Shown here piece after piece: positions 33,546-41,772 of a DNA stretch of 64,000 nt. The position numbers were made by a program, and so were the translations under genes. The notes beneath the pieces were generated by a model, which searched no databases, had not been told where the DNA came from, and worked only from the letters and a program-made list of their open reading frames with translations. The stretch lies in the NCBI GenBank assembly GCA_050251555.1, contig JBFWMN010000003.1, forward strand, positions 1 to 64,000, written 5' to 3'. How positions within the stretch are numbered: the first letter of the stretch is position 1; every line of letters begins with the position of its first letter. The stretch is from UBA2137 sp050251555. GTDB lineage: Bacteria > Pseudomonadota > Alphaproteobacteria > Micavibrionales > Micavibrionaceae.

Positions 33546-35532
33546 AGGAGGATATGACAGTCTAGAAATCGAAAATATCTGGCAGCAGGCCGTCAAGCCC
33601 GATCCGTACCTTCTGGTATCGGAATGGGCAGATAAATACCGCCTTCTTTCTCCGAAATCGGCTGCCGAGCCAGGACGCTGGCGCACCGCCCGCACGCCGT
33701 ACTTGCGCGACATCATGGATCATCTTGCGCCGTCATCACCGGTGCAGCGCATCGTGTTCATGAAGGGATCGCAGGTCGGAGGGACGGAATGCGGCAATAA
33801 CTGGATCGGTTACGTCATCCACGCAGCGCCAGGGCCGATGATGGCCGTTGCGCCGACGGTGGAGCTGGCCAAACGCCATTCCAAACAGCGTATTGATCCG
33901 CTTTTGAACGATGTACCGGAATTGCGCGAGAAAGTGCGCCCCGCGCGGGAACGCGACAGCGGCAACACGATCTTGAGTAAGGATTTCCTTGGCGGCCTGC
34001 TCATCATGACAGGTGCGAATTCCGCCGTGGGTCTGCGCTCGATGCCGGCCCGCTACCTGTTTATGGACGAAATCGATGCGTATCCAGGGGACGTTGATGG
34101 CGAAGGTGATCCGATCCTGCTGGCAGAGCGTCGGTCGGCTACGTTTAAGCGCCGCAGAAAGATATTCATGGTCAGCACACCCACCGTTAAGGGCTTATCC
34201 CGTGTTCAACGCGAATTCGAGAAAAGCGACCAGCGGTTCTTCCATGTGCCTTGCCCTGAATGCAACCATTTCCAGCCACTGCGGTTCACGCAACTGCGCT
34301 GGCCGGAAAATGAGCCGCAAAAGGCAGAATATGTTTGCGAGAGCTGCGGCTGCCTGATTGCCGAACACCACAAGACAGCGATGCTGGCGCGGGGTGAATG
34401 GCGGGCGACAGCGGAAACCACGGATGGAACGATAGGTTATCACCTGTCATCCCTCTACAGCCCAATTGGCTGGTTTTCGTGGGGCGATGCGGCGGCCATG
34501 TTCGAAGATGCAAAGCGCAACCCTGATCTGATGAAGGGTTTCGTCAACACCGTGCTGGGAGAGCCTTACGAGGAATCCTCCGATGCGCCGGAATGGCAGC
34601 GTCTGTATGAACGCCGACAAACCTATGTTCAGGGTGTCGTTCCGATGGGCGGTTTGTTCCTGACGGCGGGTGTCGACGTGCAGAAAGACCGTCTCGAATG
34701 CGAGATCGTTGCCTGGGGGCGTAACAAGGAAAACTGGTCGGTGGATTACGTCGTTCTTGATGGCGACACCGCACGACCGGAAATCTGGAAACGGCTGGAC
34801 GAAGAAGTCCTGCAGCGCGATTGGCCGCATGCCACAGGCCACACCATGCCCGTGCGGGTGATGGCGGTGGACAGCGGTTACGCCACGCAGGATGTTTACG
34901 GCTTTGTACGCAACCATCCCCAGGCCGTCTGGGGCGGTAACGGCGCACGCGCCAGCCAGCCGCGCACGGTCGTGGCCGTCAAAGGTCAGGATCGTGAAAC
35001 GGCGCTGATCCTGAGCGTGTCAAAGGCTGATACGGGCGGGAAACGTCGCGGTTTGCGGGTCTGGAACGTATCCGGCCCTGTAGCCAAGATGGAGCTTTAC
35101 CGCTGGCTGAAGCTGGAATGGCCGACCGACCGCGAAATCGCTGAAGGTGCGGTGTTCCCGCCTGGCAGCTGCCACTTCCCGCAATATGGCGAGGAGTATT
35201 TCAAGCAGCTGACGGCGGAGCGCCGCGTCATTCGCGTTGTAAAGGGCTTTCCGCATGCGACCTGGCAGAAAGACCCCAGCCGCAACAACGAAGCCCTGGA
35301 CTGCCGCGTGTACGCCCGTGCCGCTGCCACCATCTACGGCATCGACCGGATGAGCGAATTCAAATGGCGCAGTTTGGAACAATCGCTGGGCGTGGAAGCT
35401 GAGATTCCTACGCGCGGGGTGGAAATCCCCGTGACGGAAGAAGCCAAGGCCGAACCGCCAAAACCGCAAACCAAGAAACGGGTCACTGTCCCACAGCGAA
35501 AATCTGTGCGGGCGAATGATCCTTATCTGTGA
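33511..35532 (+). CDS. Terminase large subunit (lambda GpA family)
   Basis: A 673-residue packaging ATPase-nuclease. The GpA-type N-terminus (YLLVSEWADKYRLLSPKSAAEPGRW) leads to the ATPase around FMKGSQVGGTECGNN and MDEIDAYPGDVDGEGDP, a zinc-like CPECNHFQP / CESCGC pair, and the nuclease half with AGVDVQKDRLECEIV. I prefer ATG 33511 because of the GGGAG 7 nt upstream. Other starts nearby change the N-terminus by a few residues. Confidence 0.93.
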   Translation: MNLGMPNSISNEGGYDSLEIENIWQQAVKPDPYLLVSEWADKYRLLSPKSAAEPGRWRTARTPYLRDIMDHLAPSSPVQRIVFMKGSQVGGTECGNNWIGYVIHAAPGPMMAVAPTVELAKRHSKQRIDPLLNDVPELREKVRPARERDSGNTILSKDFLGGLLIMTGANSAVGLRSMPARYLFMDEIDAYPGDVDGEGDPILLAERRSATFKRRRKIFMVSTPTVKGLSRVQREFEKSDQRFFHVPCPECNHFQPLRFTQLRWPENEPQKAEYVCESCGCLIAEHHKTAMLARGEWRATAETTDGTIGYHLSSLYSPIGWFSWGDAAAMFEDAKRNPDLMKGFVNTVLGEPYEESSDAPEWQRLYERRQTYVQGVVPMGGLFLTAGVDVQKDRLECEIVAWGRNKENWSVDYVVLDGDTARPEIWKRLDEEVLQRDWPHATGHTMPVRVMAVDSGYATQDVYGFVRNHPQAVWGGNGARASQPRTVVAVKGQDRETALILSVSKADTGGKRRGLRVWNVSGPVAKMELYRWLKLEWPTDREIAEGAVFPPGSCHFPQYGEEYFKQLTAERRVIRVVKGFPHATWQKDPSRNNEALDCRVYARAAATIYGIDRMSEFKWRSLEQSLGVEAEIPTRGVEIPVTEEAKAEPPKPQTKKRVTVPQRKSVRANDPYL

Positions 35533-35540
35533 GGAAAACC

Positions 35541-35771
35541 ATGACAGAGACTTTGCTCGAACTCGAAACCCGATTGGTACAGGCAAAAGAAGCGCGGCAT
35601 CGCCTTTTGACCGGCACGCAGGAAGTATCGGTCAGCCTGCACGGCTACGGCAGCACGACCTATACGGCAGGCAATGTCGGAGCGTTGGAGAAATATATCC
35701 ACGAACTTCAAACGGAAATCGCAAAACGCGGCGGCACAGCCCGCCGTGGAATTATTCGGACAAGTTTCTAA
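35541..35771 (+). CDS. Head-tail joining protein, gpW family
   Basis: A 76-residue gpW homologue. It starts at ATG 35541 with ribosome site GAGG. The helix LELETRLVQAKEARHRLLTG, a beta hairpin (VSVSLHGYGSTTYT) and the second helix VGALEKYIHELQTEI follow lambda gpW closely. It plugs the portal before tail attachment. It lies between terminase and portal, the lambda order. Confidence 0.88.
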   Translation: MTETLLELETRLVQAKEARHRLLTGTQEVSVSLHGYGSTTYTAGNVGALEKYIHELQTEIAKRGGTARRGIIRTSF

Positions 35772-35780
35772 GGCAAAATC

Positions 35781-37343
35781 ATGGTGCAATTACTGGACTC
35801 CTCTGGCCAGCCCCTCAAGGCTGCGCCCCGCATGCGTGTGAGCGATACGGCGCACCGTGCTGCATCTTTACGCACGCGAGAGCTGGCAAGCTGGATGCCT
35901 TTGCTGGGATCGGCTGATAGCGATTTGCTGTCTGAATTGCCGACGCTGGTATCACGGTCGCGTGACCTGACCCGCAACCACGGCGTGGCATCTGGTGCAA
36001 TTCAAACGCTGGTCGACAATGTTATCGGCACAGGTCTTCGCCTGGCGGCCATTCCCGATTACCGTGCCTTGGGAAAAACCAAGGAATGGGCTGATGAATG
36101 GGCGCGACAGGTTGAAACCGAATGGCGTTCGTGGGCGGAAAGCACGGAATGCGATGCGGCCAATGCGCTGACATTCGCAGGCATGACGGCGCTGGTGTTC
36201 CGCTCCAGTATCGTGAATGGTGAAGCGCTGGCGTTGCCGCTGTGGCTGGAACAGCGCGGCACACGCTATGCCACAACCATGCAATTGGTGGAAGCCGACC
36301 GGCTTTCCAATCCTGCAGGGCGGCAGGACAGCAAAACCATACGCTCAGGCATCGAGATCGATATGTATGGGGCCGCAGTGGCGTATCATCTCCGCAAAAA
36401 CCATCCTGGCGATGTCTATATGGGCTTTGGCCTTGATGCGCAGGATTGGGAGCGCATCCCCGCACGGACGGCGTTTGGCCGTCAACGTGTCCTGCATATC
36501 CATGATAAGGAGCGCACCGGACAACACCGTGGCAAGCCGTTGCTAACTTCCATCATGCCGATGTTCAAGATGCTCGACCATTACGAGCGTTCGGAGCTGC
36601 AGGCAGCCGTGGTCAACGCCATGATCGCCGCCTTTATCGAAACGCCGCTGGACGGTGAAGCCATCGGCGAAATGTTCGGCGGATCGGTGGATGATTATCT
36701 GGCCGCACGGAATGAATGGGATATTCGTCTGCAGGGCGGTTCCATCATTCCCGTATTCCCAGGCGACAAGGTCGCGCCGTTCACGCCCAGCCGCCCGAAC
36801 AGCGGTTACGGTCAGTTTGTCGAGAACGTCCTGCGTCACATCGGCGCTGGTTTGAATATCCCGTTCGAATTGCTGATGAAAGATTTCAGCAAGACGAATT
36901 ATTCAAGCGCCCGCGCGGCCTTGCTGGAGGCGTGGCGGTATTTCAACGCCCGCCGCCAATGGATGGCGACCTATTGGGCCAGGCCCGTGTACGAGCTGTG
37001 GCTGGAGGAAGCCATTAATCGGGGTATCGTGGATGCCCCTGATTTTTATGAACGCCGCGCGGCATGGACGCGTTGCAAATGGATCGGCCCTGGTCGGGGC
37101 TGGGTTGATCCGGTCAAGGAAGCCAAAGCTGCGCATCTTCGCATGCAAATCGGCCTTTCCACGCTGGAAGATGAATGCGCTGCGCAAGGACTGGATTGGG
37201 AAGAAGTCCTTGAACAGCTTGCGCGTGAGAAAGCCAAGATCATAGAGCTGGGGCTTTCGATCAATGATGTGAACAGCATTTTGACCACTACGGACAATAA
37301 TCAGGAGGAAGAAAATGAGGATTTGGAACCGCATCGCCGGTGA
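35781..37343 (+). CDS. Phage portal protein (lambda gpB family)
   Basis: A 520-residue portal protein. SRDLTRNHGVASGAIQTLVDNVIGTG near the N-terminus, EADRLSNP, and the central VLHIHDKERTGQHRG followed by FELLMKDFSKTNYSSARAALLEAWR are the lambda-portal signatures. It forms the dodecameric DNA entry ring. It overlaps the protease gene by 29 nt. Confidence 0.93.
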   Translation: MVQLLDSSGQPLKAAPRMRVSDTAHRAASLRTRELASWMPLLGSADSDLLSELPTLVSRSRDLTRNHGVASGAIQTLVDNVIGTGLRLAAIPDYRALGKTKEWADEWARQVETEWRSWAESTECDAANALTFAGMTALVFRSSIVNGEALALPLWLEQRGTRYATTMQLVEADRLSNPAGRQDSKTIRSGIEIDMYGAAVAYHLRKNHPGDVYMGFGLDAQDWERIPARTAFGRQRVLHIHDKERTGQHRGKPLLTSIMPMFKMLDHYERSELQAAVVNAMIAAFIETPLDGEAIGEMFGGSVDDYLAARNEWDIRLQGGSIIPVFPGDKVAPFTPSRPNSGYGQFVENVLRHIGAGLNIPFELLMKDFSKTNYSSARAALLEAWRYFNARRQWMATYWARPVYELWLEEAINRGIVDAPDFYERRAAWTRCKWIGPGRGWVDPVKEAKAAHLRMQIGLSTLEDECAAQGLDWEEVLEQLAREKAKIIELGLSINDVNSILTTTDNNQEEENEDLEPHRR

Positions 37344-38520
37344 GCCGTGGGCGATCACGGAAACAGCGCTGCATACAATTTTGGAAATCGCCGCGCGGGA
37401 AAACGAAAGTCCGCAGGCGGTGGCCGCCAAACTTGGCCGCAATCTGCAAAACACCTACAGCGTGATGGAACGCGACGGTGTGGCAGTCATTCCAGTCACA
37501 GGGCCGTTATTCCGCTATGCCAATCTGTTCACGATGATCAGCGGTGCGTCCAGTTACGAGCTGATCGCTCGTGATTTCACCGCCGCGCTGGAAAATCCGC
37601 AGATCAAGGGCATCATACTTGATATCGACTCCCCAGGCGGCGAAGTGAACGGCGTGTCGGAATTGTCCAACATGGTCTTTGCCGCGCGTGGCAAGAAGCC
37701 TGTCGTGGCGTATGCCTCTGGCGATGCCGCATCTGGTGCGTACTGGATCGCATCCGCCGCTGACGAGATCGTAGTCTCCGAAACCTCGGCACTGGGATCA
37801 ATTGGCGTGGTCGGTATGTATCAAGGGAAATCAGGGAAATCAGCAGAAGCTGTGGAGATCGTTTCCTCACAAAGTCCGCACAAGCGCCTTGACCCCACCA
37901 CGGATGATGGTCGCAGCCGTTTGCAAGTTCGTATCGACAGCATGGCTGATGTTTTTATTGAAACCATCGCTCGCAACCGCAATGTGTCCGCCGAAAACGT
38001 GCAGAGCCATTATGGCGGTGGCGATGTGATGATCGGCGCAAAGGCTGTCAGCGCCGGCCTTGCCGACAGGGTCGGCAGCCTTGAAGGACTTATTGCCGAA
38101 TTATCATCCCCACAGAAAAGCCCTCGCAAAGAGGGCTTTTTTAATGCCCAAAACCAACCCTCATCAACACAGGAGAAAAAACCAATGGACATTGAAACCT
38201 TGAAAAAAGATCACCCCGATCTCGTGGCGACACTAATGCGTGAAGGCGCATCTGCTGAAAAGAAGCGCCTCGACGATATTCTTGGCAGCGAAGAAGCCAA
38301 AGGCCGCGAAAAACTCGCAAAAGAAATGGCATTGAATACCGATATTCACGCCATGGAAGCAAAGCAGCTTCTGGCCTGCGCCCCTGTCGAGGAGCCGAAG
38401 GCAACGACCTCTTTTGAAAAGGTCATGTCTTCTATGCCCAATCCGTCCATTACGCCTGCCAGCGATGATGCCGTCAACGATATCGATGCGGTCGCCAGCC
38501 GTATTGCCGCTGCCGTTTAA
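37315..38520 (+). CDS. Prohead protease (S49/gpC) fused to scaffold
   Basis: A 401-residue protein. The S49 peptidase half (about 50-270) has DIDSPGGEV, the nucleophile region GDAASGAYW and TSALGSIGVVG. The C-terminal third is a charged helical scaffold (MDIETLKKDHPDLVATLMRE). As in lambda C/Nu3, an in-frame internal start at ATG 38185 with AGGAG at 38171-38175 would make the scaffold separately (111 residues). A perfect terminator hairpin lies between the two parts at 38116-38142. Confidence 0.9.
   Translation: MRIWNRIAGEPWAITETALHTILEIAARENESPQAVAAKLGRNLQNTYSVMERDGVAVIPVTGPLFRYANLFTMISGASSYELIARDFTAALENPQIKGIILDIDSPGGEVNGVSELSNMVFAARGKKPVVAYASGDAASGAYWIASAADEIVVSETSALGSIGVVGMYQGKSGKSAEAVEIVSSQSPHKRLDPTTDDGRSRLQVRIDSMADVFIETIARNRNVSAENVQSHYGGGDVMIGAKAVSAGLADRVGSLEGLIAELSSPQKSPRKEGFFNAQNQPSSTQEKKPMDIETLKKDHPDLVATLMREGASAEKKRLDDILGSEEAKGREKLAKEMALNTDIHAMEAKQLLACAPVEEPKATTSFEKVMSSMPNPSITPASDDAVNDIDAVASRIAAAV
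38116..38142 (+). terminator. Terminator hairpin inside the protease/scaffold gene
   Basis: Perfect 10-bp stem AAAAGCCCTC / GAGGGCTTTT with a 5-nt loop and further T residues, 43 nt before the internal scaffold start. It is in coding sequence (SPRKEGFF). Confidence 0.7.
38185..38520 (+). CDS. Internally initiated scaffold protein (Nu3-like)
   Basis: In-frame ATG 38185 preceded by AGGAGAAAAAACCA. The product would be 111 residues, acidic and helical, equal to the scaffold part of the larger protein. The organisation is that of lambda Nu3 within C. Translation from this start is inferred from the ribosome site. Confidence 0.6.
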   Translation: MDIETLKKDHPDLVATLMREGASAEKKRLDDILGSEEAKGREKLAKEMALNTDIHAMEAKQLLACAPVEEPKATTSFEKVMSSMPNPSITPASDDAVNDIDAVASRIAAAV

Positions 38521-38543
38521 CCCAGAAACATAAGGAGAAAACC

Positions 38544-38918
38544 ATGACAAAAGCTGAAGGTTTTAAGGATCAGGGTGAATACACCCCTGACAATCTGCTG
38601 GCAGGCGAATATCCGCGCATTGAGCGCGTGGTGACGATTGCCGCAGGAGCCGATCTGGCCAAAGGCGCAGTCCTTGGCCGTATCACTGCCAATGGCAAAT
38701 TCAAATTGAGTGCTTCGGCCAGCGCCGATGGCTCTCAAACGCCGGATGCCATTCTGGCTGAACGTGCGAACGCCGCCGACAACGATATGCAGGCTGTCGT
38801 CTATTTCAGCGGCGAATTCAACGAAAACGCTCTCGTCCTAGGCGCGGGTCACACGCTCGACAGCGTGCGCATCGCGCTGCGGGCAAAGAACGTCTATCTG
38901 CGCCGCAACCAGAAATAA
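38544..38918 (+). CDS. Head decoration protein (lambda gpD family)
   Basis: A 124-residue capsid-stabilising protein. Recognisable parts are LLAGEYPRIERVVTIAAGADLAKGAVLG and the central AILAERANAADNDMQAVVYFSGEFNENAL. It would bind capsid three-fold axes after expansion. ATG 38544 has the site AAGGAG, and it lies between scaffold and major capsid. Confidence 0.88.
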   Translation: MTKAEGFKDQGEYTPDNLLAGEYPRIERVVTIAAGADLAKGAVLGRITANGKFKLSASASADGSQTPDAILAERANAADNDMQAVVYFSGEFNENALVLGAGHTLDSVRIALRAKNVYLRRNQK

Positions 38919-38945
38919 CCCGATCTTTCAAAAAGGAGAAAGCCC

Positions 38946-39986
38946 ATGTCTATCGACATTTTCAACACCCACGTCCTGACCAAGGTCGTGGAAAAACTGG
39001 AGCGTCCCAGCTCTTTCCTGCTCGACGTATTCTTCGGTCAGGAACAAACCGAGGATTCTGAAGAAATTCACTTCGACATCGATAAATCCAAGCCGAAGCT
39101 GACACCGTTCGTTTCACCGCTGGTGGCGGGTAAGGTTGTGGATGACGAAGGTTTCACCACCAAGAGCTTCAAACCCGCCTATGCCAAGGACAAGCGTCGC
39201 TTTGACCCTAATCGCCCGTTCAAGCGTTCGATTGGCGAGAAGATCGGCGGCACGCTGACCCCGCAGCAACGCTTGGAAGCCAATATCAACCGCACCCTGT
39301 CCAAGCAGCTGGAAAACCTGACGCGCCGCGAGGAAGTCATGGCTTCCGAAGCTCTGCGCACGGGGCGCATCACGGTTACGGGCGATGAATATCCGACCGT
39401 GGTTGTAGATTTCCAGCGTGATCCGTCTTTGACGGTGGGGCTGGCAGGCGGCAGTCGCTGGGGTGAAGCTGGCGTGAATGCGCTGGACAACCTCGAAGAT
39501 TGGGTTGCCCGCATTCAGGAAAAATCCGGCGCGGTAGGTCGCACCGTGATTATGGATGCACTGGCATGGCGTGTGTTCAAAGCCGATCCCAAGGTGGAAA
39601 AGCTGCTGGATATTCGCCGCCTGCGTGATGCGGCAGATCTGGCGCTGGGGCCGATTGCTTTTGGTCAGGGCAATGATCTGGCACGCTATGTCGGCACAAT
39701 CGGTGATCTGGATTTCTGGGTCTATAACGACCGCTACGTTGACGACAACGATGCTGTCCAGAAACTCCTGCCCGATTACACCGTGCTGATCGGCAGCCCG
39801 ACCCAATTAGAAGGCACACGTTGCTATGGCGCTATCCAGGACGAAAAAGCCGGATATCGTGCGCAGCGTTTCTTCTCGAAGTCGTGGCTAGAGGAAGACC
39901 CTGCCGTGCGCTGGTTGCTGCTGCAATCTGCACCGCTGATCGTGCCTTACCGCCCGAACGCTTCGTTCTGTGCAACGGTACGCTAA
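38946..39986 (+). CDS. Major capsid protein (lambda gpE family)
   Basis: A 346-residue capsid protein of the lambda E family. It begins SIDIFNTHVLTKVVEKLERPSSFLLDVFFG, with FDIDKSKPKLTPFVSPLVAGK and a C-terminal RFFSKSWLEEDPAVRWLLLQSAPLIVP typical of this group. Ribosome site AAGGAG upstream of ATG 38946. Confidence 0.93.
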   Translation: MSIDIFNTHVLTKVVEKLERPSSFLLDVFFGQEQTEDSEEIHFDIDKSKPKLTPFVSPLVAGKVVDDEGFTTKSFKPAYAKDKRRFDPNRPFKRSIGEKIGGTLTPQQRLEANINRTLSKQLENLTRREEVMASEALRTGRITVTGDEYPTVVVDFQRDPSLTVGLAGGSRWGEAGVNALDNLEDWVARIQEKSGAVGRTVIMDALAWRVFKADPKVEKLLDIRRLRDAADLALGPIAFGQGNDLARYVGTIGDLDFWVYNDRYVDDNDAVQKLLPDYTVLIGSPTQLEGTRCYGAIQDEKAGYRAQRFFSKSWLEEDPAVRWLLLQSAPLIVPYRPNASFCATVR

Positions 39987-39998
39987 GGAGGAATGGCC

Positions 39999-40364
39999 AT
40001 GAAAATCAAAGCGATCATCACTCTGCACGTCAACGGCAAAGACCATGCGCCTGGCACGGTATTGGATATTGCGGACGATGAGGCCGAACGCCTCATCGCA
40101 CGTGGTTTCGCAACGTCAGGACAGGAAAAGGCTGCGTCTGCATCCACTCCGACAAAAACCGCCACCCCGCCTGCGGGCGGCAAACCCGCCCCGACGATTG
40201 AAGATATTGTTGAGGCGATTTCCGGCCTCGATCCCACCAAGGATTACGGCAAAAATGGCAAGCCAAATGTGGAGGCCATCGAAGCCTTGCTGGGCGCGAA
40301 TATCACAGCACAGCAGCGTGATCAAGCATGGGAAATCTTCCAGAAAGACGATAAGGAAGAATGA
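39999..40364 (+). CDS. Small head-module protein with C-terminal HeH-like motif
   Basis: A 121-residue protein. The start at ATG 39999 is chosen because the ribosome site AAGGAGG (39985-39991) is too close to the ATG at 39993. The N-terminal beta-rich domain (KIKAIITLHVNGKDHAPGTVLDI) is followed by an Ala/Pro/Thr linker and a C-terminal module SGLDPTKDYGKNGKPNVEAIEALLG, seen in many phage head genes. Its role is probably head completion. It is not assigned precisely. Confidence 0.68.
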   Translation: MKIKAIITLHVNGKDHAPGTVLDIADDEAERLIARGFATSGQEKAASASTPTKTATPPAGGKPAPTIEDIVEAISGLDPTKDYGKNGKPNVEAIEALLGANITAQQRDQAWEIFQKDDKEE

Positions 40365-40675
40365 GCTTCCAAGCCTCAGCTTCCAAAGCGGTAGATGCGC
40401 TGTTCGCCAAATTTGGGCGGGCGGCGCATCTCGTCTTTCGGGATAATACTGAAGCGGATGCAACGGTCATTCACCGTTTCCCTGACAAGATTGTCGACGT
40501 CATGGACACGCGCGTACATACGGGGACAGATCTGTTTGAATTGCGCTTGTCGGAAATCGACCCTGCCAAGGCAATTTATCAAATCATCATCGATGGCAAA
40601 ACCTATGTGGCGCAGGGCGAACCTGTGCGTGACCAACATGGAATTGTGCTGAGGATCGAAGCCTATGCGTCTTAG
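40361..40675 (+). CDS. Head-tail joining protein
   Basis: A 104-residue beta-rich protein (FPDKIVDVMDTRVHTGTDLFELRLSEID, then YVAQGEPVRDQHGIVLRIEAY) in the position of lambda FII. It overlaps the upstream gene by ATGA and the next by 11 nt. Assignment is mostly positional. Confidence 0.65.
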   Translation: MSFQASASKAVDALFAKFGRAAHLVFRDNTEADATVIHRFPDKIVDVMDTRVHTGTDLFELRLSEIDPAKAIYQIIIDGKTYVAQGEPVRDQHGIVLRIEAYAS

Positions 40676-41318
40676 TGCTGCCTTTGAAGGAAAGCTGCAG
40701 GAATACATGAAGGCGGAATTTGCCACTGCCGAACGCGCTGTCACGCTGGGCGTGCGGGAGGCAACGGATGGTTTGAAATTGTCCATGCGCCGTCAGGTCA
40801 CAAGCGCAGGCCTCGGCCAGCGTATGGCCAACACCTGGCGCGGTGATGTGTATCCACGCGGGCAGAATTCTATCCGTGCAGCAGGTATGGTTTACACCAG
40901 AGCCAGCAGGATTATGGAGGGGTTCGAGAGCGCGGCAGTCATTCGTTCAAAAGACGGATGGTGGTTGGCAATCCCGACACCGAATGCGCCCAAGCGTGGT
41001 GTTGGAGGGAAACGGATTAATCCGTCTAACTTTCCTGAACACCGCTATGGCAGGCTGCGGTTTGTCTATCTCAGCGGCAAGCCGTCTTTGCTGGTGGTCG
41101 ACAATGCTCGTGCATCATACAGCCGGAAAACAGGAGAGTTGCGGGGTTTCCGCAAGGCCAGCGACCGTGCGGTCAGCAAGGGGCAAGGTGTGACCACGGT
41201 GGTGATGTTTTGGCTCGTGCCACAAGTACAGCTGAAAAGGCTTATCACCTTTGATGCAGAATCCAAGCGCTGGTTTGACCGTTTGCCGCAGTTGATTTTG
41301 AAAAACTGGCCGGATTGA
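40665..41318 (+). CDS. DUF6441 family phage protein (tail completion)
   Basis: A 217-residue protein with the DUF6441 pattern: GLKLSMRRQVTSAGLGQRMANTWRGDVYP, VIRSKDGWWLAIPTPNAPKRG and VMFWLVPQVQLKRLI. It occupies the place of the lambda gpZ-type tail-completion gene. Likely tail completion or connector. The exact function is unknown. Confidence 0.75.
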   Translation: MRLSAAFEGKLQEYMKAEFATAERAVTLGVREATDGLKLSMRRQVTSAGLGQRMANTWRGDVYPRGQNSIRAAGMVYTRASRIMEGFESAAVIRSKDGWWLAIPTPNAPKRGVGGKRINPSNFPEHRYGRLRFVYLSGKPSLLVVDNARASYSRKTGELRGFRKASDRAVSKGQGVTTVVMFWLVPQVQLKRLITFDAESKRWFDRLPQLILKNWPD

Positions 41319-41325
41319 GGACATC

Positions 41326-41760
41326 ATGACATCAAAAAGAGAACAGGCCCTTGCGGGCCTTTTTTTATGCCTGAAAGACAACGTCACGGGGCTTTCCGTT
41401 CTCCGAAACGAGCCGTTGCCAACCAAGGTTCCTGCCGAGGGGCTGCTGATCTTGCGCGACGGCGACCCAGGGGAGCCCGAAGTAACCTTGTCACCTACAC
41501 GCTACCATTATCAGCACCGCGCCGAGATTGAGGCGCTGGTGCAGCATGGTGATCAGGCACAGCGTGATGCGGCGCTGGATGCGCTGCTGGGAACATTGGC
41601 ACAGGCGCTGGACGGTCAAACCAGCCTCGGCGGTCTTGTTGATTACCTGCATATCGAAACGCCGGATTTTCTATCCGAAACCGTCGAGGGTGCGCCGACC
41701 ATCAAAGCGGCGGTCGTCCCCGTCATCCTTGAATACTCAACCTCTAACCCGCTCAACTAA
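41326..41760 (+). CDS. Tail terminator-like protein (gpU position)
   Basis: A 144-residue protein with LFLCLKDNVTGLSVLRNEPLPTKVP, ILRDGDPGEPEVTLSPTRYHYQHRAE and VVPVILEYSTSNPLN. Homologues in alphaproteobacterial phages are often mislabelled 'acyl-CoA transferase', but the position before the tail tube fits a gpU-like terminator. Codons 7-14 encode a perfect terminator hairpin. Confidence 0.72.
   Translation: MTSKREQALAGLFLCLKDNVTGLSVLRNEPLPTKVPAEGLLILRDGDPGEPEVTLSPTRYHYQHRAEIEALVQHGDQAQRDAALDALLGTLAQALDGQTSLGGLVDYLHIETPDFLSETVEGAPTIKAAVVPVILEYSTSNPLN
41345..41366 (+). terminator. Terminator hairpin at the start of the gpU-like gene
   Basis: AGGCCC (41345-41350) pairs with GGGCCT (41355-41360) around TTGC, followed by six T residues, 19 nt after the start codon and in coding sequence. 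Confidence 0.65.
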
Positions 41761-41772
41761 AGGAGAAACACC

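Noticed and set aside
39114..39806. Antisense frame of 230 codons opposite the major capsid gene
   Set aside because: Shadow ORF. The capsid frame has clear family motifs.
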